A DNA stretch of 64,000 nt from Peteryoungia ipomoeae. Lineage in GTDB: Bacteria; Pseudomonadota; Alphaproteobacteria; Rhizobiales; Rhizobiaceae. The stretch covers positions 186,001 through 250,000 of the forward strand of contig NZ_STGV01000004.1 in assembly GCF_004912165.1 (NCBI RefSeq). Reading direction: 5' to 3'. Shown in pieces: positions 43,990 through 52,824 of this stretch; within the stretch, counting starts at the first letter, position 1; each line of letters begins with the position of its first letter. A program made the translations under genes and the position numbers. The notes beneath the pieces are model-generated. The model did not search any database, was not told where the DNA came from, and saw nothing but the letters and a program-made list of their open reading frames with translations.

Positions 43990-46374
43990 TCACCGTCCTG
44001 CAACCTCCGCGTCGGCGACCTTTTTCTTCACCGCGATGAAACTGTCAGGCGTCACCGAAATGCTGTCGATGCCGGCTGCTACCAGGAATTTTGCAAATTC
44101 AGGATGGTCGCTTGGCGCCTGGCCGCACAGGCCGATCTTGGCGCCAGCCTTTTTCGCTTCGGAAATCACGGTGCCGATCATCCATTTGACGGCTTCATCC
44201 TGCTCATCGAAGAGATCGGCCAAATCGCCGGAATCCCGATCGACGCCAAGCGTCAGCTGTGTGAGGTCGTTGGAACCGATCGAGAAGCCGTCGAAATGCT
44301 CGGCAAACTGTTTCGCCAGAATGACATTCGAGGGGATCTCGCACATGACATAGATCTTGAGGCCATCCTTGCCGCGTTCAAGACCGTTTTCGGCCATGAC
44401 AGCGAGCACTTTTTCGGCTTCGGCGATGGAGCGGCAGAAGGGGATCATGACAATCACATTGTCGAGGCCCATATCGTTGCGCAGCTTCCGGATCGCCTGG
44501 CATTCAAGCGCAAAGCCCTCACGGTAGCGGGGTGAGTAGTAGCGTGAGGCACCGCGAAAACCGATCATGGGGTTTTCTTCCTGCGGTTCAAACGCTGCGC
44601 CTCCAATCAAACCGGCATATTCGTTGGTCTTGAAGTCGCTCATCCGGACAATTACCGGCTTTGGATAGACGGTGGCGGCAATCTGGGCGAGCCCCTCGGA
44701 CAGCTGATCGACAAAATATTGGGTCTTGTCTTCATAACCGCGGGTAAGGCTCCAGATCTCGGTCTTGGCCGCTTCGTCCTTCAGGCTGTCGTAGCGGACA
44801 AGCGCCATCGGGTGGATGCGCACGGCATTGCTGATGACGAACTCCATGCGGGCCAGGCCAACCCCGTCGGCCGGAAGTTTCCACCAGCGGAAGGCAGCAC
44901 CCGGATTGCCGAGGTTGAGCATGACCTGGGTGCGGGTATCCGGGATGCTGTCGAGGTCAAGGGTTTCAACCGTCACATCTGCAAGACCCTCATAGACCAT
45001 GCCCTCCTCGCCTTCCGCGCACGAAACAGTCACGTCCTGGCCGGTGTGCAACAGATGCGTTGCATCCCCGGTGCCGACAATGGCGGGCAGGCCCAGTTCA
45101 CGGCTGACGATGGCGGCATGAGAGGTGCGACCACCGTGATCCGTGACGATAGCGGTTGCACGCTTCATGATCGGGACCCAGTCCGGATCGGTGGTTGAGG
45201 TCACCAGAACGGAGCCATCGACGAACTTGCCGATATCCCTGGCCGATTCAATCAGGCAGATGCGGCCGGAGACGATCTTGTCACCGATGGACAGACCCTT
45301 CACCAGGGTCTTGCCCTTGTTGCTGATCGCATAGCGCTGGAAGGATGCGCCCTGGCGATTGGATTGCACGGTTTCGGGACGCGCCTGTACGATATAGAGG
45401 CGCCCGGTATTCCCGTCGCGCGCCCATTCCATGTCCATGGCGCAGCCGTAGTGATCCTCGATCGTGGTGGCCCAGCGCGCCAGCGTCAGGATTTCGTCAT
45501 CCCCCAGGACCAGAGCCTGACGCTCGGCCTTGGACGTCGGCACGTTGCGTGTCGGCTCCTCCTGTCCGCCATAGATCATCTTGATCGATTTTGCCCCGCA
45601 TTTGCGGGCGATGATCGGTTTGAGTGCGGGATTGGACAAGAGTGGCTTGAAGACCTGGTATTCGTCCGGATCAACGGCTCCCTGAACGACGTTTTCGCCA
45701 AGCCCCCATGCGGCGTTGATCAACACGACCTTGTCGAACCCGGTTTCCGTGTCGATCGAGAACATGACGCCGGAGCCGCCGATGTCGGATCGGACCATCT
45801 GCTGGACACCGATCGACAGCGCCACCTTCATGTGGTCAAACCCCTTGGTCTGCCGGTACGAGATTGCGCGGTCGGTGAAAAGCGATGCATAGCAGCGCCG
45901 GCAGGCATCGAGCAGTGCCGCTTCGCCGCTGATGTTCAGATAGGTTTCCTGTTGCCCGGCGAAGCTGGCATCCGGGAGATCTTCGGCGGTCGCACTTGAG
46001 CGCACCGCCACGCTGATATCTTGCGTGTCAGCGCGTTTTGAAAGATCACGATAGGCGTCAACGATCGCTTGGGCGGTTTCATCTGGCCAGATGCCGCGCA
46101 GGAAGAGCTTGCGGATGGCATTGCCAGTTTCGGAAAGACTGGTGCGACCGGCGATCCAGTCGTCCAGAAGATCGGTCATCGCCTCACGGATATCGTTCGC
46201 ATCCACATAGTCCCAATAGGCTTCCGATGTCGTGGCAAAGCCGGGAGGAACGTCGACGCCGCGGCTTTCCAGGATCTGGATCATTTCGCCGAGTGATGAG
46301 TTTTTGCCGCCGACGCGCGCGACATCGGCGCGACGAAGCTGTTCGAACCACAAAACGGGTGCATTGCCATTCAT
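43990..46374 (-). CDS. ppsA: Phosphoenolpyruvate synthase
   Basis: PEP synthase converts pyruvate and ATP to PEP, AMP and phosphate during growth on gluconeogenic substrates. The N-terminal ATP-grasp domain starts WFEQLRRADVARVGGKNSSL, with AVRSSATAEDLPDASFAGQQ; the swivelling domain has the phospho-His in TDHGGRTSHAAIVSRELGLP; and the PEP/pyruvate barrel ends with SIGSNDLTQLTLGVDRDSG and GLCGQAPSDHPE. The 794 residues match the family. The Gly-rich and His motifs are intact, so it should be active. It is transcribed away from the downstream oxidoreductase operon. Confidence 0.94.
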   Translation of the reverse strand: MNGNAPVLWFEQLRRADVARVGGKNSSLGEMIQILESRGVDVPPGFATTSEAYWDYVDANDIREAMTDLLDDWIAGRTSLSETGNAIRKLFLRGIWPDETAQAIVDAYRDLSKRADTQDISVAVRSSATAEDLPDASFAGQQETYLNISGEAALLDACRRCYASLFTDRAISYRQTKGFDHMKVALSIGVQQMVRSDIGGSGVMFSIDTETGFDKVVLINAAWGLGENVVQGAVDPDEYQVFKPLLSNPALKPIIARKCGAKSIKMIYGGQEEPTRNVPTSKAERQALVLGDDEILTLARWATTIEDHYGCAMDMEWARDGNTGRLYIVQARPETVQSNRQGASFQRYAISNKGKTLVKGLSIGDKIVSGRICLIESARDIGKFVDGSVLVTSTTDPDWVPIMKRATAIVTDHGGRTSHAAIVSRELGLPAIVGTGDATHLLHTGQDVTVSCAEGEEGMVYEGLADVTVETLDLDSIPDTRTQVMLNLGNPGAAFRWWKLPADGVGLARMEFVISNAVRIHPMALVRYDSLKDEAAKTEIWSLTRGYEDKTQYFVDQLSEGLAQIAATVYPKPVIVRMSDFKTNEYAGLIGGAAFEPQEENPMIGFRGASRYYSPRYREGFALECQAIRKLRNDMGLDNVIVMIPFCRSIAEAEKVLAVMAENGLERGKDGLKIYVMCEIPSNVILAKQFAEHFDGFSIGSNDLTQLTLGVDRDSGDLADLFDEQDEAVKWMIGTVISEAKKAGAKIGLCGQAPSDHPEFAKFLVAAGIDSISVTPDSFIAVKKKVADAEVAGR

Positions 46375-46602
46375 GATGCATTCCTCCGCTGGTCGGCCAC
46401 ATGCTCTGTGCCGCTCATGGGAAATGCTACCTGCGCGGGTGTGTCATGCCTTGATCGGAGTCAATCTCGGAAAGAAACTAGCAATTGACGTATGGACCCT
46501 TCGACTTTTTCAGGCGTTCATATGCAATATTGTTCCTCGTCCCTTCCCACCGCGGCGTTCGTATCCTTGATGGTCGACGTCAGTGTCACCCACGGAGCAG
46601 GC

Positions 46603-47157
46603 ATGCACGCAAACCATCAGGCTGACAAAGCCCTTTCCCCATCGCATCGTTCCGAGGTGAATTTGACCGTCAATGGCAAGTCCGTTGCACTCGTGGTCGA
46701 CAATCGAACCACCCTTCTCGATGTCTTGCGCGAACATCTGGAGTTGACGGGCACAAAGAAGGGCTGTGATCACGGCCAGTGCGGCGCCTGCACGGTGCTT
46801 GTTGAGGGGCAACGGATAAACGCCTGTCTGAGCCTTGCGGTGATGCATGATGGCGACAGGGTTGCGACCGTCGAAGGACTGGGCGAACCGGGTGATCTGC
46901 ATCCGATGCAAGATGCATTTTTGCGTCACGACGCCTTCCAGTGTGGTTACTGCACGCCTGGACAGATCTGTTCGGCCATCGCGGTGCTTGACGAGATCCG
47001 CAATGGTTTGCCAAGCCACGTCAGCGGCTCCCTGGAGGGGCAGATGAACGTCACCGTCGATGAGCTGCGCGAGCGGATGAGCGGCAATATCTGTCGATGC
47101 GGTGCCTATTCCAACATCATCGAGGCGATGCTTGAGGTTGCGGGAGAGAACGCATGA
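46603..47157 (+). CDS. paoA: Aldehyde oxidoreductase [2Fe-2S] subunit (PaoA/YagT-like)
   Basis: This is the small iron-sulfur subunit of a xanthine-oxidase-family enzyme. It has a ferredoxin-type cluster ([16 protein letters not shown]) and a second [2Fe-2S] cluster ([12 protein letters not shown], later [17 protein letters not shown]). Start ATG 46603 follows GGAGCAG; the open frame upstream is less likely. E. coli PaoA has a Tat signal for the periplasm; none is visible here, so the enzyme may be cytoplasmic. The stop overlaps the FAD subunit by four bases. Confidence 0.88.
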   Translation: MHANHQADKALSPSHRSEVNLTVNGKSVALVVDNRTTLLDVLREHLELTGTKKGCDHGQCGACTVLVEGQRINACLSLAVMHDGDRVATVEGLGEPGDLHPMQDAFLRHDAFQCGYCTPGQICSAIAVLDEIRNGLPSHVSGSLEGQMNVTVDELRERMSGNICRCGAYSNIIEAMLEVAGENA

Positions 47158-48098
47158 AGGCTTTCACCTATCACCGCGCCCGCTCTGTCGAAGACGCAGT
47201 TGAGGCCGCGGCCGCCAACCCGAATTGCCGATTTATCGCTGGCGGGACCAATCTGCTCGACCTCATGAAGCTTGAGATCGAGGCTCCGACGCATCTTGTT
47301 GACATCAACCGGCTGCCGCTTGATCAGATCGAGGACACGGAGGACGGTGGTCTGCGCATCGGAGCCCTGGTGCGCAACACCGCCCTTGCAGCCGATGCCC
47401 GCGTGCGGCGCAACTATCAGATTTTGTCGCGGGCCCTGCTTGCCGGCGCCTCCGGGCAGTTGCGCAACAAGGCGACCACGGCGGGCAATCTCTTGCAGCG
47501 GACCCGCTGTCCCTACTTCTACGACACCAACCAGCCTTGCAACAAACGCAGTCCAGGCAGTGGATGTTCTGCCCTTGCAGGCTTCAATCGCCAACATGCT
47601 GTCGTCGGTGCGAGCGAACACTGTATCGCCACTCATCCAAGCGATATGGCGGTTGCGATGCGCGTGCTTGACGCGGCGGTGGAGACGATCGGGACCGATG
47701 GAAATCGTCGGTCCATACCGATTGCCGACTTCCATCGTTTGCCGGGGGATACCCCGCATATTGAAACGGCCCTGCAGCCCGGTGAGTTCATCACGGCCGT
47801 CACACTGCCTGCGCCCATCGGCGGGCGGCAGGTTTATCAGAAGGTTCGCGACCGCGCGTCCTATGCGTTCGCCCTCGTCTCCGTTGGTGCCGTGATTGGT
47901 GATGATGGAACGAAACGCTTTGCCGTGGGTGGGGTAGCGCACAAGCCCTGGCGGGTGGAGAGCGCTGAAGCGCTTGAGGGGGCGAAGGCAGTGTCCGACG
48001 CCCTTATGGCGGACGCCCGCCCAACCGACCAGAACAGATACAAGCTGGATCTTGTCGAGCGCATGCTTGCATCGATCCTCTCAGACGTGGAGGGTTGA
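47154..48098 (+). CDS. paoB: Aldehyde oxidoreductase FAD-binding subunit (PaoB/YagS-like)
   Basis: The middle subunit has a FAD-PCMH domain with [20 protein letters not shown] and, after [20 protein letters not shown], the four-Cys insertion ([20 protein letters not shown]) that carries a [4Fe-4S] cluster in PaoB-type enzymes. The C-terminal CO-dehydrogenase-like domain has [20 protein letters not shown]. Electrons pass from the molybdenum subunit through the iron-sulfur centres to FAD. It sits between the other two subunits, with a four-base overlap upstream and three bases between its stop and paoC. Confidence 0.9.
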   Translation: MKAFTYHRARSVEDAVEAAAANPNCRFIAGGTNLLDLMKLEIEAPTHLVDINRLPLDQIEDTEDGGLRIGALVRNTALAADARVRRNYQILSRALLAGASGQLRNKATTAGNLLQRTRCPYFYDTNQPCNKRSPGSGCSALAGFNRQHAVVGASEHCIATHPSDMAVAMRVLDAAVETIGTDGNRRSIPIADFHRLPGDTPHIETALQPGEFITAVTLPAPIGGRQVYQKVRDRASYAFALVSVGAVIGDDGTKRFAVGGVAHKPWRVESAEALEGAKAVSDALMADARPTDQNRYKLDLVERMLASILSDVEG

Positions 48099-48101
48099 GC
48101 G

Positions 48102-50306
48102 ATGAAATTCGACAAGCCGGAAACAACCAATGCAATCGACAATCTGACGGTGGTCGGCCAGCCGCATCGCCGAATCGATGGCCCCCTGAAGGTGAGTGGC
48201 CGCGCGCCTTATGCCTACGAGCATGGCGATATCGGCGGCGATGTCGCCTACGGTTTTCCTGTTGGCTCTGGCATTGCCAAAGGTCGGATCCTCTCGATTG
48301 ACACTGATGCGGCCCGCGCAGCGCCCGGCGTGCTTGCGGTTGTGACGTCAATCGACTTCGGCGAAGCTCGCAAGGGCAAGAACAACACGGCTCATCTCTT
48401 TGGCGGTGACAAGATCGAGCACTACCATCAGGCAATCGCCGTCGTCGTTGCCGAGAGTTTCGAGCAGGCCCGATCCGCGGCCGCATTGATCCATGTCGAG
48501 TATCAGGAAGAGACCGGCTCGTTCGACCTGGAGGCTGCGAAGGGCTCAGCTTCGCCGCCGGACCCGGACTCGGAGAATGCGGACACTGCGGTCGGCAATT
48601 TCGACGATGCCTTCAATTCCGCTGCCGTGACGCTGGATGCGACCTACGAGACACCGGATCAGAGCCACGCGATGATGGAGCCGCATGCGTCTCTTGCCAA
48701 ATGGGATGGCGATCAGCTGACAGTTTGGACCTCGAGCCAGATGATCGACTGGTGGCACACCGATCTGGCGATGGTTCTCAACATGGACAAGGAAAAAATC
48801 CGGCTGAAGTCGCCCTATATTGGCGGCGGTTTCGGAGGCAAGCTCTTTCTGCGGGTGGACGCGGTGCTGGCCGCTGTCGGCGCGAAAGCTGCAGGCCGTG
48901 CCGTAAAGCTTGCCCTGCCGCGTCCGATGATGATGAACAACACCACGCATCGGCCTGCGACGATCCAGCGGATCCGCATCGGCGCTGATGAGGATGGCAA
49001 GATCACCGCGATCGGGCATGAAAGCTGGTCCGGCAATCTCCCAGAGGGTGACCTGGAAACTGCGGTGATGCAGACGCGTCTGCTCTATGCCGGCGAGAAC
49101 CGCATGACGGCGATGCGGCTTGCGCGGCTTGATCTTGCCGAAGGCAATGCCATGCGGGCACCGGGTGAGGCGCCGGGGCTGATGGCGCTGGAAATCGCAA
49201 TGGATGAAATGGCTGAAAAGCTTGGCATGGACCCCATCGACTTCCGCGTTGCAAATGATACGCAGGTCGATCCTGAAAATCCCGAACGCCCCTTCACGCA
49301 GCGCGATCTGATCGGATGCCTGAAGCTTGGTGCTGAACGTTTTGGCTGGCAGGCGCGCAGCCCGCAGCCAGCGAGCCGTCGCGAAGGACGCTTTCTCATC
49401 GGGCATGGCGTGGCGGCTGCGTTTCGTAACAACCTTTTGGTGCCTTCTGCGGCCCGTGTCCGACTGGAGGCTGGCGGACGTGTGGTGGTTGAGACCGACA
49501 TGACCGACATCGGTACCGGCAGCTACACGATCATTGCCCAGACCGCTGCAGAGATGTTTGGCATTCCGATCGAGGCTGTCGACGTGAGGCTCGGCGACTC
49601 GCAGTTCCCGGTTTCGGCGGGATCCGGCGGTCAGTTCGGCGCAAATTGCTCGACGTCCGGGGTCTATGCAGCCTGCGTGAAGCTTCGCGAAGAGATTGCC
49701 AAAACGCTCGGTTTCAACTCGAACGACATCACCTTCGCGGGCGGTTTTGTGCGTTCAGGCGATCGATCGATCCCGCTTGCTGAGGCAGCGGGAGAGGAAG
49801 GGTTGGTGGCAGAGGATGTCATAGAATGGGGCGACCTCCACAAAACCCATCAGCAATCGACGTTCGGCGCGCATTTCGTCGAGGTGGCGGTTGACGCGTT
49901 TACCGGGGAGATTCGGGTTCGCCGGATGCTGGCAGTTTGCGCCGCCGGTCGCATCCTCAATCCGATCACAGCACGCAGCCAGGTAATCGGTGCGATGACC
50001 ATGGGCGTGGGCCTTGCACTTTCGGAGGAACTGGCTGTCGATACCAAGCGCGGCTTCTTCGTCAACCACGACCTCGCGGGCTACGAAGTGCCGGTCCATG
50101 CAGACATTCCGCATCAGGACGTGATCTTCCTTAACGAGGCGGATCCGATGTCGTCGCCGATGAAAGCGAAGGGTGTCGGTGAACTCGGCCTTTGCGGCGT
50201 GTCTGCGGCGGTGGCCAACGCGATCTACAACGCAACCGGTGTGCGGGTGCGCGATTATCCGATCACGCTCGACAAACTGATCGGAGGGTTGCCGCAGGTG
50301 GCCTGA
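48102..50306 (+). CDS. paoC: Aldehyde oxidoreductase molybdenum-binding subunit (PaoC/YagR-like)
   Basis: The large subunit of 734 residues binds molybdopterin-cytosine dinucleotide and oxidises aldehydes. Typical sequences are RIDGPLKVSGRAPYAYEHGD, the substrate and cofactor loops SPYIGGGFGGKLFLRVDAVL, AMRAPGEAPGLMALE, and TDIGTGSYTIIAQTAAEMFG, and the active-site Glu in KGVGELGLCG. It completes a paoABC-like operon. No XdhC/PaoD chaperone gene is in the window, so the maturase must be elsewhere. The substrate is inferred from family only. Confidence 0.92.
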   Translation: MKFDKPETTNAIDNLTVVGQPHRRIDGPLKVSGRAPYAYEHGDIGGDVAYGFPVGSGIAKGRILSIDTDAARAAPGVLAVVTSIDFGEARKGKNNTAHLFGGDKIEHYHQAIAVVVAESFEQARSAAALIHVEYQEETGSFDLEAAKGSASPPDPDSENADTAVGNFDDAFNSAAVTLDATYETPDQSHAMMEPHASLAKWDGDQLTVWTSSQMIDWWHTDLAMVLNMDKEKIRLKSPYIGGGFGGKLFLRVDAVLAAVGAKAAGRAVKLALPRPMMMNNTTHRPATIQRIRIGADEDGKITAIGHESWSGNLPEGDLETAVMQTRLLYAGENRMTAMRLARLDLAEGNAMRAPGEAPGLMALEIAMDEMAEKLGMDPIDFRVANDTQVDPENPERPFTQRDLIGCLKLGAERFGWQARSPQPASRREGRFLIGHGVAAAFRNNLLVPSAARVRLEAGGRVVVETDMTDIGTGSYTIIAQTAAEMFGIPIEAVDVRLGDSQFPVSAGSGGQFGANCSTSGVYAACVKLREEIAKTLGFNSNDITFAGGFVRSGDRSIPLAEAAGEEGLVAEDVIEWGDLHKTHQQSTFGAHFVEVAVDAFTGEIRVRRMLAVCAAGRILNPITARSQVIGAMTMGVGLALSEELAVDTKRGFFVNHDLAGYEVPVHADIPHQDVIFLNEADPMSSPMKAKGVGELGLCGVSAAVANAIYNATGVRVRDYPITLDKLIGGLPQVA

Positions 50307-50329
50307 GGCGTTGCCGCGCTTGCATCCCG

Positions 50330-50935
50330 TTACGCCGTCTGGTGGGCGAGGCGCCCGATCAGGTCGATCAGCTTCTGCGCGCCTGCCTCAAGAGCCCCGC
50401 TGTTGTTGATCGTCACCACATGGGCGCCTGAGGGTGGTGGCTCAGTCGTGCGGTTCAGTCGGGCTTCGATTTCGGCTGCCGTCTCGCGACCGCGGGCGGC
50501 AAGGCGTGCTGCAAGCGCATCCGGTCTCGCCGTCACATTGACGACCACCAGCTTTGCAAATCTCTCCTCGAACTGAGGGAGGGCTGAGCGGGAGCCGTTG
50601 ACAACAAGGGTGGCACCGGAACGAAGATCGGCCAATATGCTGATTGGCACGCCATAGCGGAGGCCGTGCGCTTCCCAATCGATGGCGAAGTCGCCGGCAG
50701 ACTTCGCTTTGGTGAACGCATCCATTGATGCCGGGCGATGATCTTCCCCGCCGCTATCTGCAGGTCGGGTTATCACCCGTTGCACGAAACGGATGTCGGG
50801 ATCGTCGCGAAAATGGCGCCGTGCGACGGCTATCAGGCTGTCCTTGCCGACGCCGCTCGGCCCGACGACGACGATCAGCGTGCCGGCATTCTCGTGTTCC
50901 AGATCAGGGTGACGCCGTCTCTCTCTATCCGGCAT
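50330..50935 (-). CDS. phnN: Ribose 1,5-bisphosphate phosphokinase PhnN
   Basis: PhnN phosphorylates ribose 1,5-bisphosphate to PRPP, recycling the sugar left by C-P lyase. A guanylate-kinase-like fold has Walker A VVVGPSGVGKDSL and RFVQRVITRPADSGGEDH with GLRYGVPIS. It has 201 residues. Its start overlaps the phnM stop by one base, so it is the last gene of the C-P lyase operon. Position next to phnM supports the assignment. Confidence 0.92.
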   Translation of the reverse strand: MPDRERRRHPDLEHENAGTLIVVVGPSGVGKDSLIAVARRHFRDDPDIRFVQRVITRPADSGGEDHRPASMDAFTKAKSAGDFAIDWEAHGLRYGVPISILADLRSGATLVVNGSRSALPQFEERFAKLVVVNVTARPDALAARLAARGRETAAEIEARLNRTTEPPPSGAHVVTINNSGALEAGAQKLIDLIGRLAHQTA

Positions 50936-52071
50936 CAGGCGACCCGGTTGGCTGTTCGCCAGACCGCGCGAATGACCGGCACGCCTTCGTGCCGGCGCAC
51001 GCGCACCAGATCGGCGCGCAGGCCTTCGGCGATGCGGCCACGGTCGGAAAGTCCCACGGTCCGCGCCGGTGTCGCGGTAACCATGGCAACGGCCGAGGGC
51101 AACTCGATGCCATCGACATCATCAGCGAGCACGAAGGCGGCATGGAGCAGGCTCAAGGGTACGTAGTCGGAAGAAAGCACATCCAGCACACCGCGTTCGG
51201 CAAGATCCCGCGCTGCGATATTGCCGGAATGCGACTTGCCGCGGACCACATTGGGCGCGCCCATCAACACACTCATGCCCGCCTGATGCGAAGCTTCGGC
51301 GGCCTCGATGCTGGTCGGGAATTCGGCAAGACGCACGCCGTGGCCCTTGGCTTCCTCGACATGGGCCAGTGTCGCATCGTCATGACTTGCAACCGTGATG
51401 CCGCGCTCCGCACAGGCCTTGGCGAGCGCGTCACGATGGGGTGCGGAATAGCGGGCGGAAAGCGCGAGGCGGCTGTCGACGAAACGGGCGAACTGCTCGT
51501 CGGTGAGACCTCGCTTGGTCTTGTAGTAGAGCGTGTACTGCTCCATCGTCTGGAACTGGCGCTGGCCCGGCGAATGGTCCATCAGCGAGGCGAGACGGAC
51601 ATGCGGGTCGTTTGCGAAATCGGCAAAATGATCCAGAACATTGTCGGAGGCGACTTCGCAGCGGAGATGGATCAGATGTTCGGCGCGCAGCCTGTCATCG
51701 CGTTCGGCGGCCTGGATGGCATCCGCAAGCGCGCGCATCTCGCCCCTGTCGAAACCGCCGTCTTCGTCCGAGCCCATGCGCAGGCAATCAAAGACCGTGG
51801 TGATGCCGGAGGTGGTCACCTGGGCGTCATGCGCCTGGATGGCTGAGGTCATGTGCCAACGCACGCCCGGCCGCGGCGAATAGTGGGACTCAAGATGGTC
51901 GGTGTGCAGTTCGATCAGACCGGGGATCAGAAAGTCGCCGCCAAAATCCTCGCCTGCGGCAGAGGAGCCCTCGGCGATTTCTGCGATCTTTCCGTCGCGG
52001 ATGACGACGCTGCCATCGAGAATTCGGTCCTCAAGAACGATACGGGCATTGGTGAAGATCTGTTCGGTCAT
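50935..52071 (-). CDS. phnM: Alpha-D-ribose 1-methylphosphonate 5-triphosphate diphosphatase PhnM
   Basis: PhnM is an amidohydrolase-family enzyme that removes pyrophosphate from the triphosphate made by PhnGHIL, giving the PhnJ substrate. Metal-site sequences are IPGLIELHTDHLESHYSPRP, the central VASHDDATLAHVEEAKGHGV, and DVLSSDYVPLSLL. Start ATG 52071 (MTEQIFTNARIVLEDRI) is chosen; the open frame beyond overlaps the DUF1045 gene. It has 378 residues, near E. coli PhnM. It is coupled to phnN by overlap and lies four bases after the DUF1045 gene. Confidence 0.94.
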   Translation of the reverse strand: MTEQIFTNARIVLEDRILDGSVVIRDGKIAEIAEGSSAAGEDFGGDFLIPGLIELHTDHLESHYSPRPGVRWHMTSAIQAHDAQVTTSGITTVFDCLRMGSDEDGGFDRGEMRALADAIQAAERDDRLRAEHLIHLRCEVASDNVLDHFADFANDPHVRLASLMDHSPGQRQFQTMEQYTLYYKTKRGLTDEQFARFVDSRLALSARYSAPHRDALAKACAERGITVASHDDATLAHVEEAKGHGVRLAEFPTSIEAAEASHQAGMSVLMGAPNVVRGKSHSGNIAARDLAERGVLDVLSSDYVPLSLLHAAFVLADDVDGIELPSAVAMVTATPARTVGLSDRGRIAEGLRADLVRVRRHEGVPVIRAVWRTANRVA

Positions 52072-52075
52072 GGGA

Positions 52076-52819
52076 TCAGCCGTTGGTTGGTGCAGCCAGA
52101 GGCTGCCGGGAATGGACAATGAAAGGGGCGCCGCGCTCTGGCTCGCTGAAGAGCGCGAGCCCATCGATCGAGACAGGGCACCCATTGAAGGCCTGGAAAT
52201 GGCGATGAAGCGCTTCGGCCATGGCGGGGGCCTGATCTTCCGGCACGGGGCCGGTCAATGTCATGTGGAAGCGAAATTCTTCAAACACGTAAGGATAGCC
52301 CCATTTGAGCAGATGTTGCCGTTGACCCTCGCTCATGCGTTCCGGGTTGCGACGGGCAATATCGGCTTCAGAGAGCGGTGCGCGCAGCGGTTCGAAGGCT
52401 TCGACCATGCTGGCGGCGAAGGCGTCGAGCATTTCGCTCGGTTCCGACGGCACCAGCGCAAAGAAGGGTCCGATCCGGCTGATGGTGACGCTCGGGATGT
52501 CGAAGGCGGAGTGTGTAGCGCAGGCCTCATCAAATGCCGAAAGAAGGTCGTCTTCGGTCACACCCTCCTTAAGGGCGAACGGTGCCTTCAGCGTGGCGTG
52601 GAAACCGTAACGGCGCGGGTCGGCCGTAAGATCGGCAAGGCTTGCCGCATCGAAGCCTTCAACCGGAGCTTGAGGAAGGTCGGCACCCGAAAAGGCATCG
52701 CGTCCCAGCCATTCCGCTGCTGCCATTGTCAGCGGATGATCATGGGCCGGGGTGAAATAGACAGCGTATCGCAAAGGTCGAGGCTTTCGGATCAGGGGAG
52801 GGCGGCAAGGGGTCGCCAT
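52076..52819 (-). CDS. DUF1045 2H-phosphoesterase-like phosphonate protein
   Basis: The protein belongs to the DUF1045 family found in rhizobial phn operons. It shows two 2H-phosphoesterase motifs, RYGFHATLKAPF and EEFRFHMTLTGPV, each with the H-x-T/S pattern, so a cyclic phosphodiesterase activity is plausible, perhaps acting on ribosyl 1,2-cyclic phosphate made by PhnJ. That role is inferred from operon context. It has 247 residues and lies between phnE and phnM, five bases after phnE and four before phnM. Confidence 0.85.
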   Translation of the reverse strand: MATPCRPPLIRKPRPLRYAVYFTPAHDHPLTMAAAEWLGRDAFSGADLPQAPVEGFDAASLADLTADPRRYGFHATLKAPFALKEGVTEDDLLSAFDEACATHSAFDIPSVTISRIGPFFALVPSEPSEMLDAFAASMVEAFEPLRAPLSEADIARRNPERMSEGQRQHLLKWGYPYVFEEFRFHMTLTGPVPEDQAPAMAEALHRHFQAFNGCPVSIDGLALFSEPERGAPFIVHSRQPLAAPTNG

Positions 52820-52824
52820 CCGAC

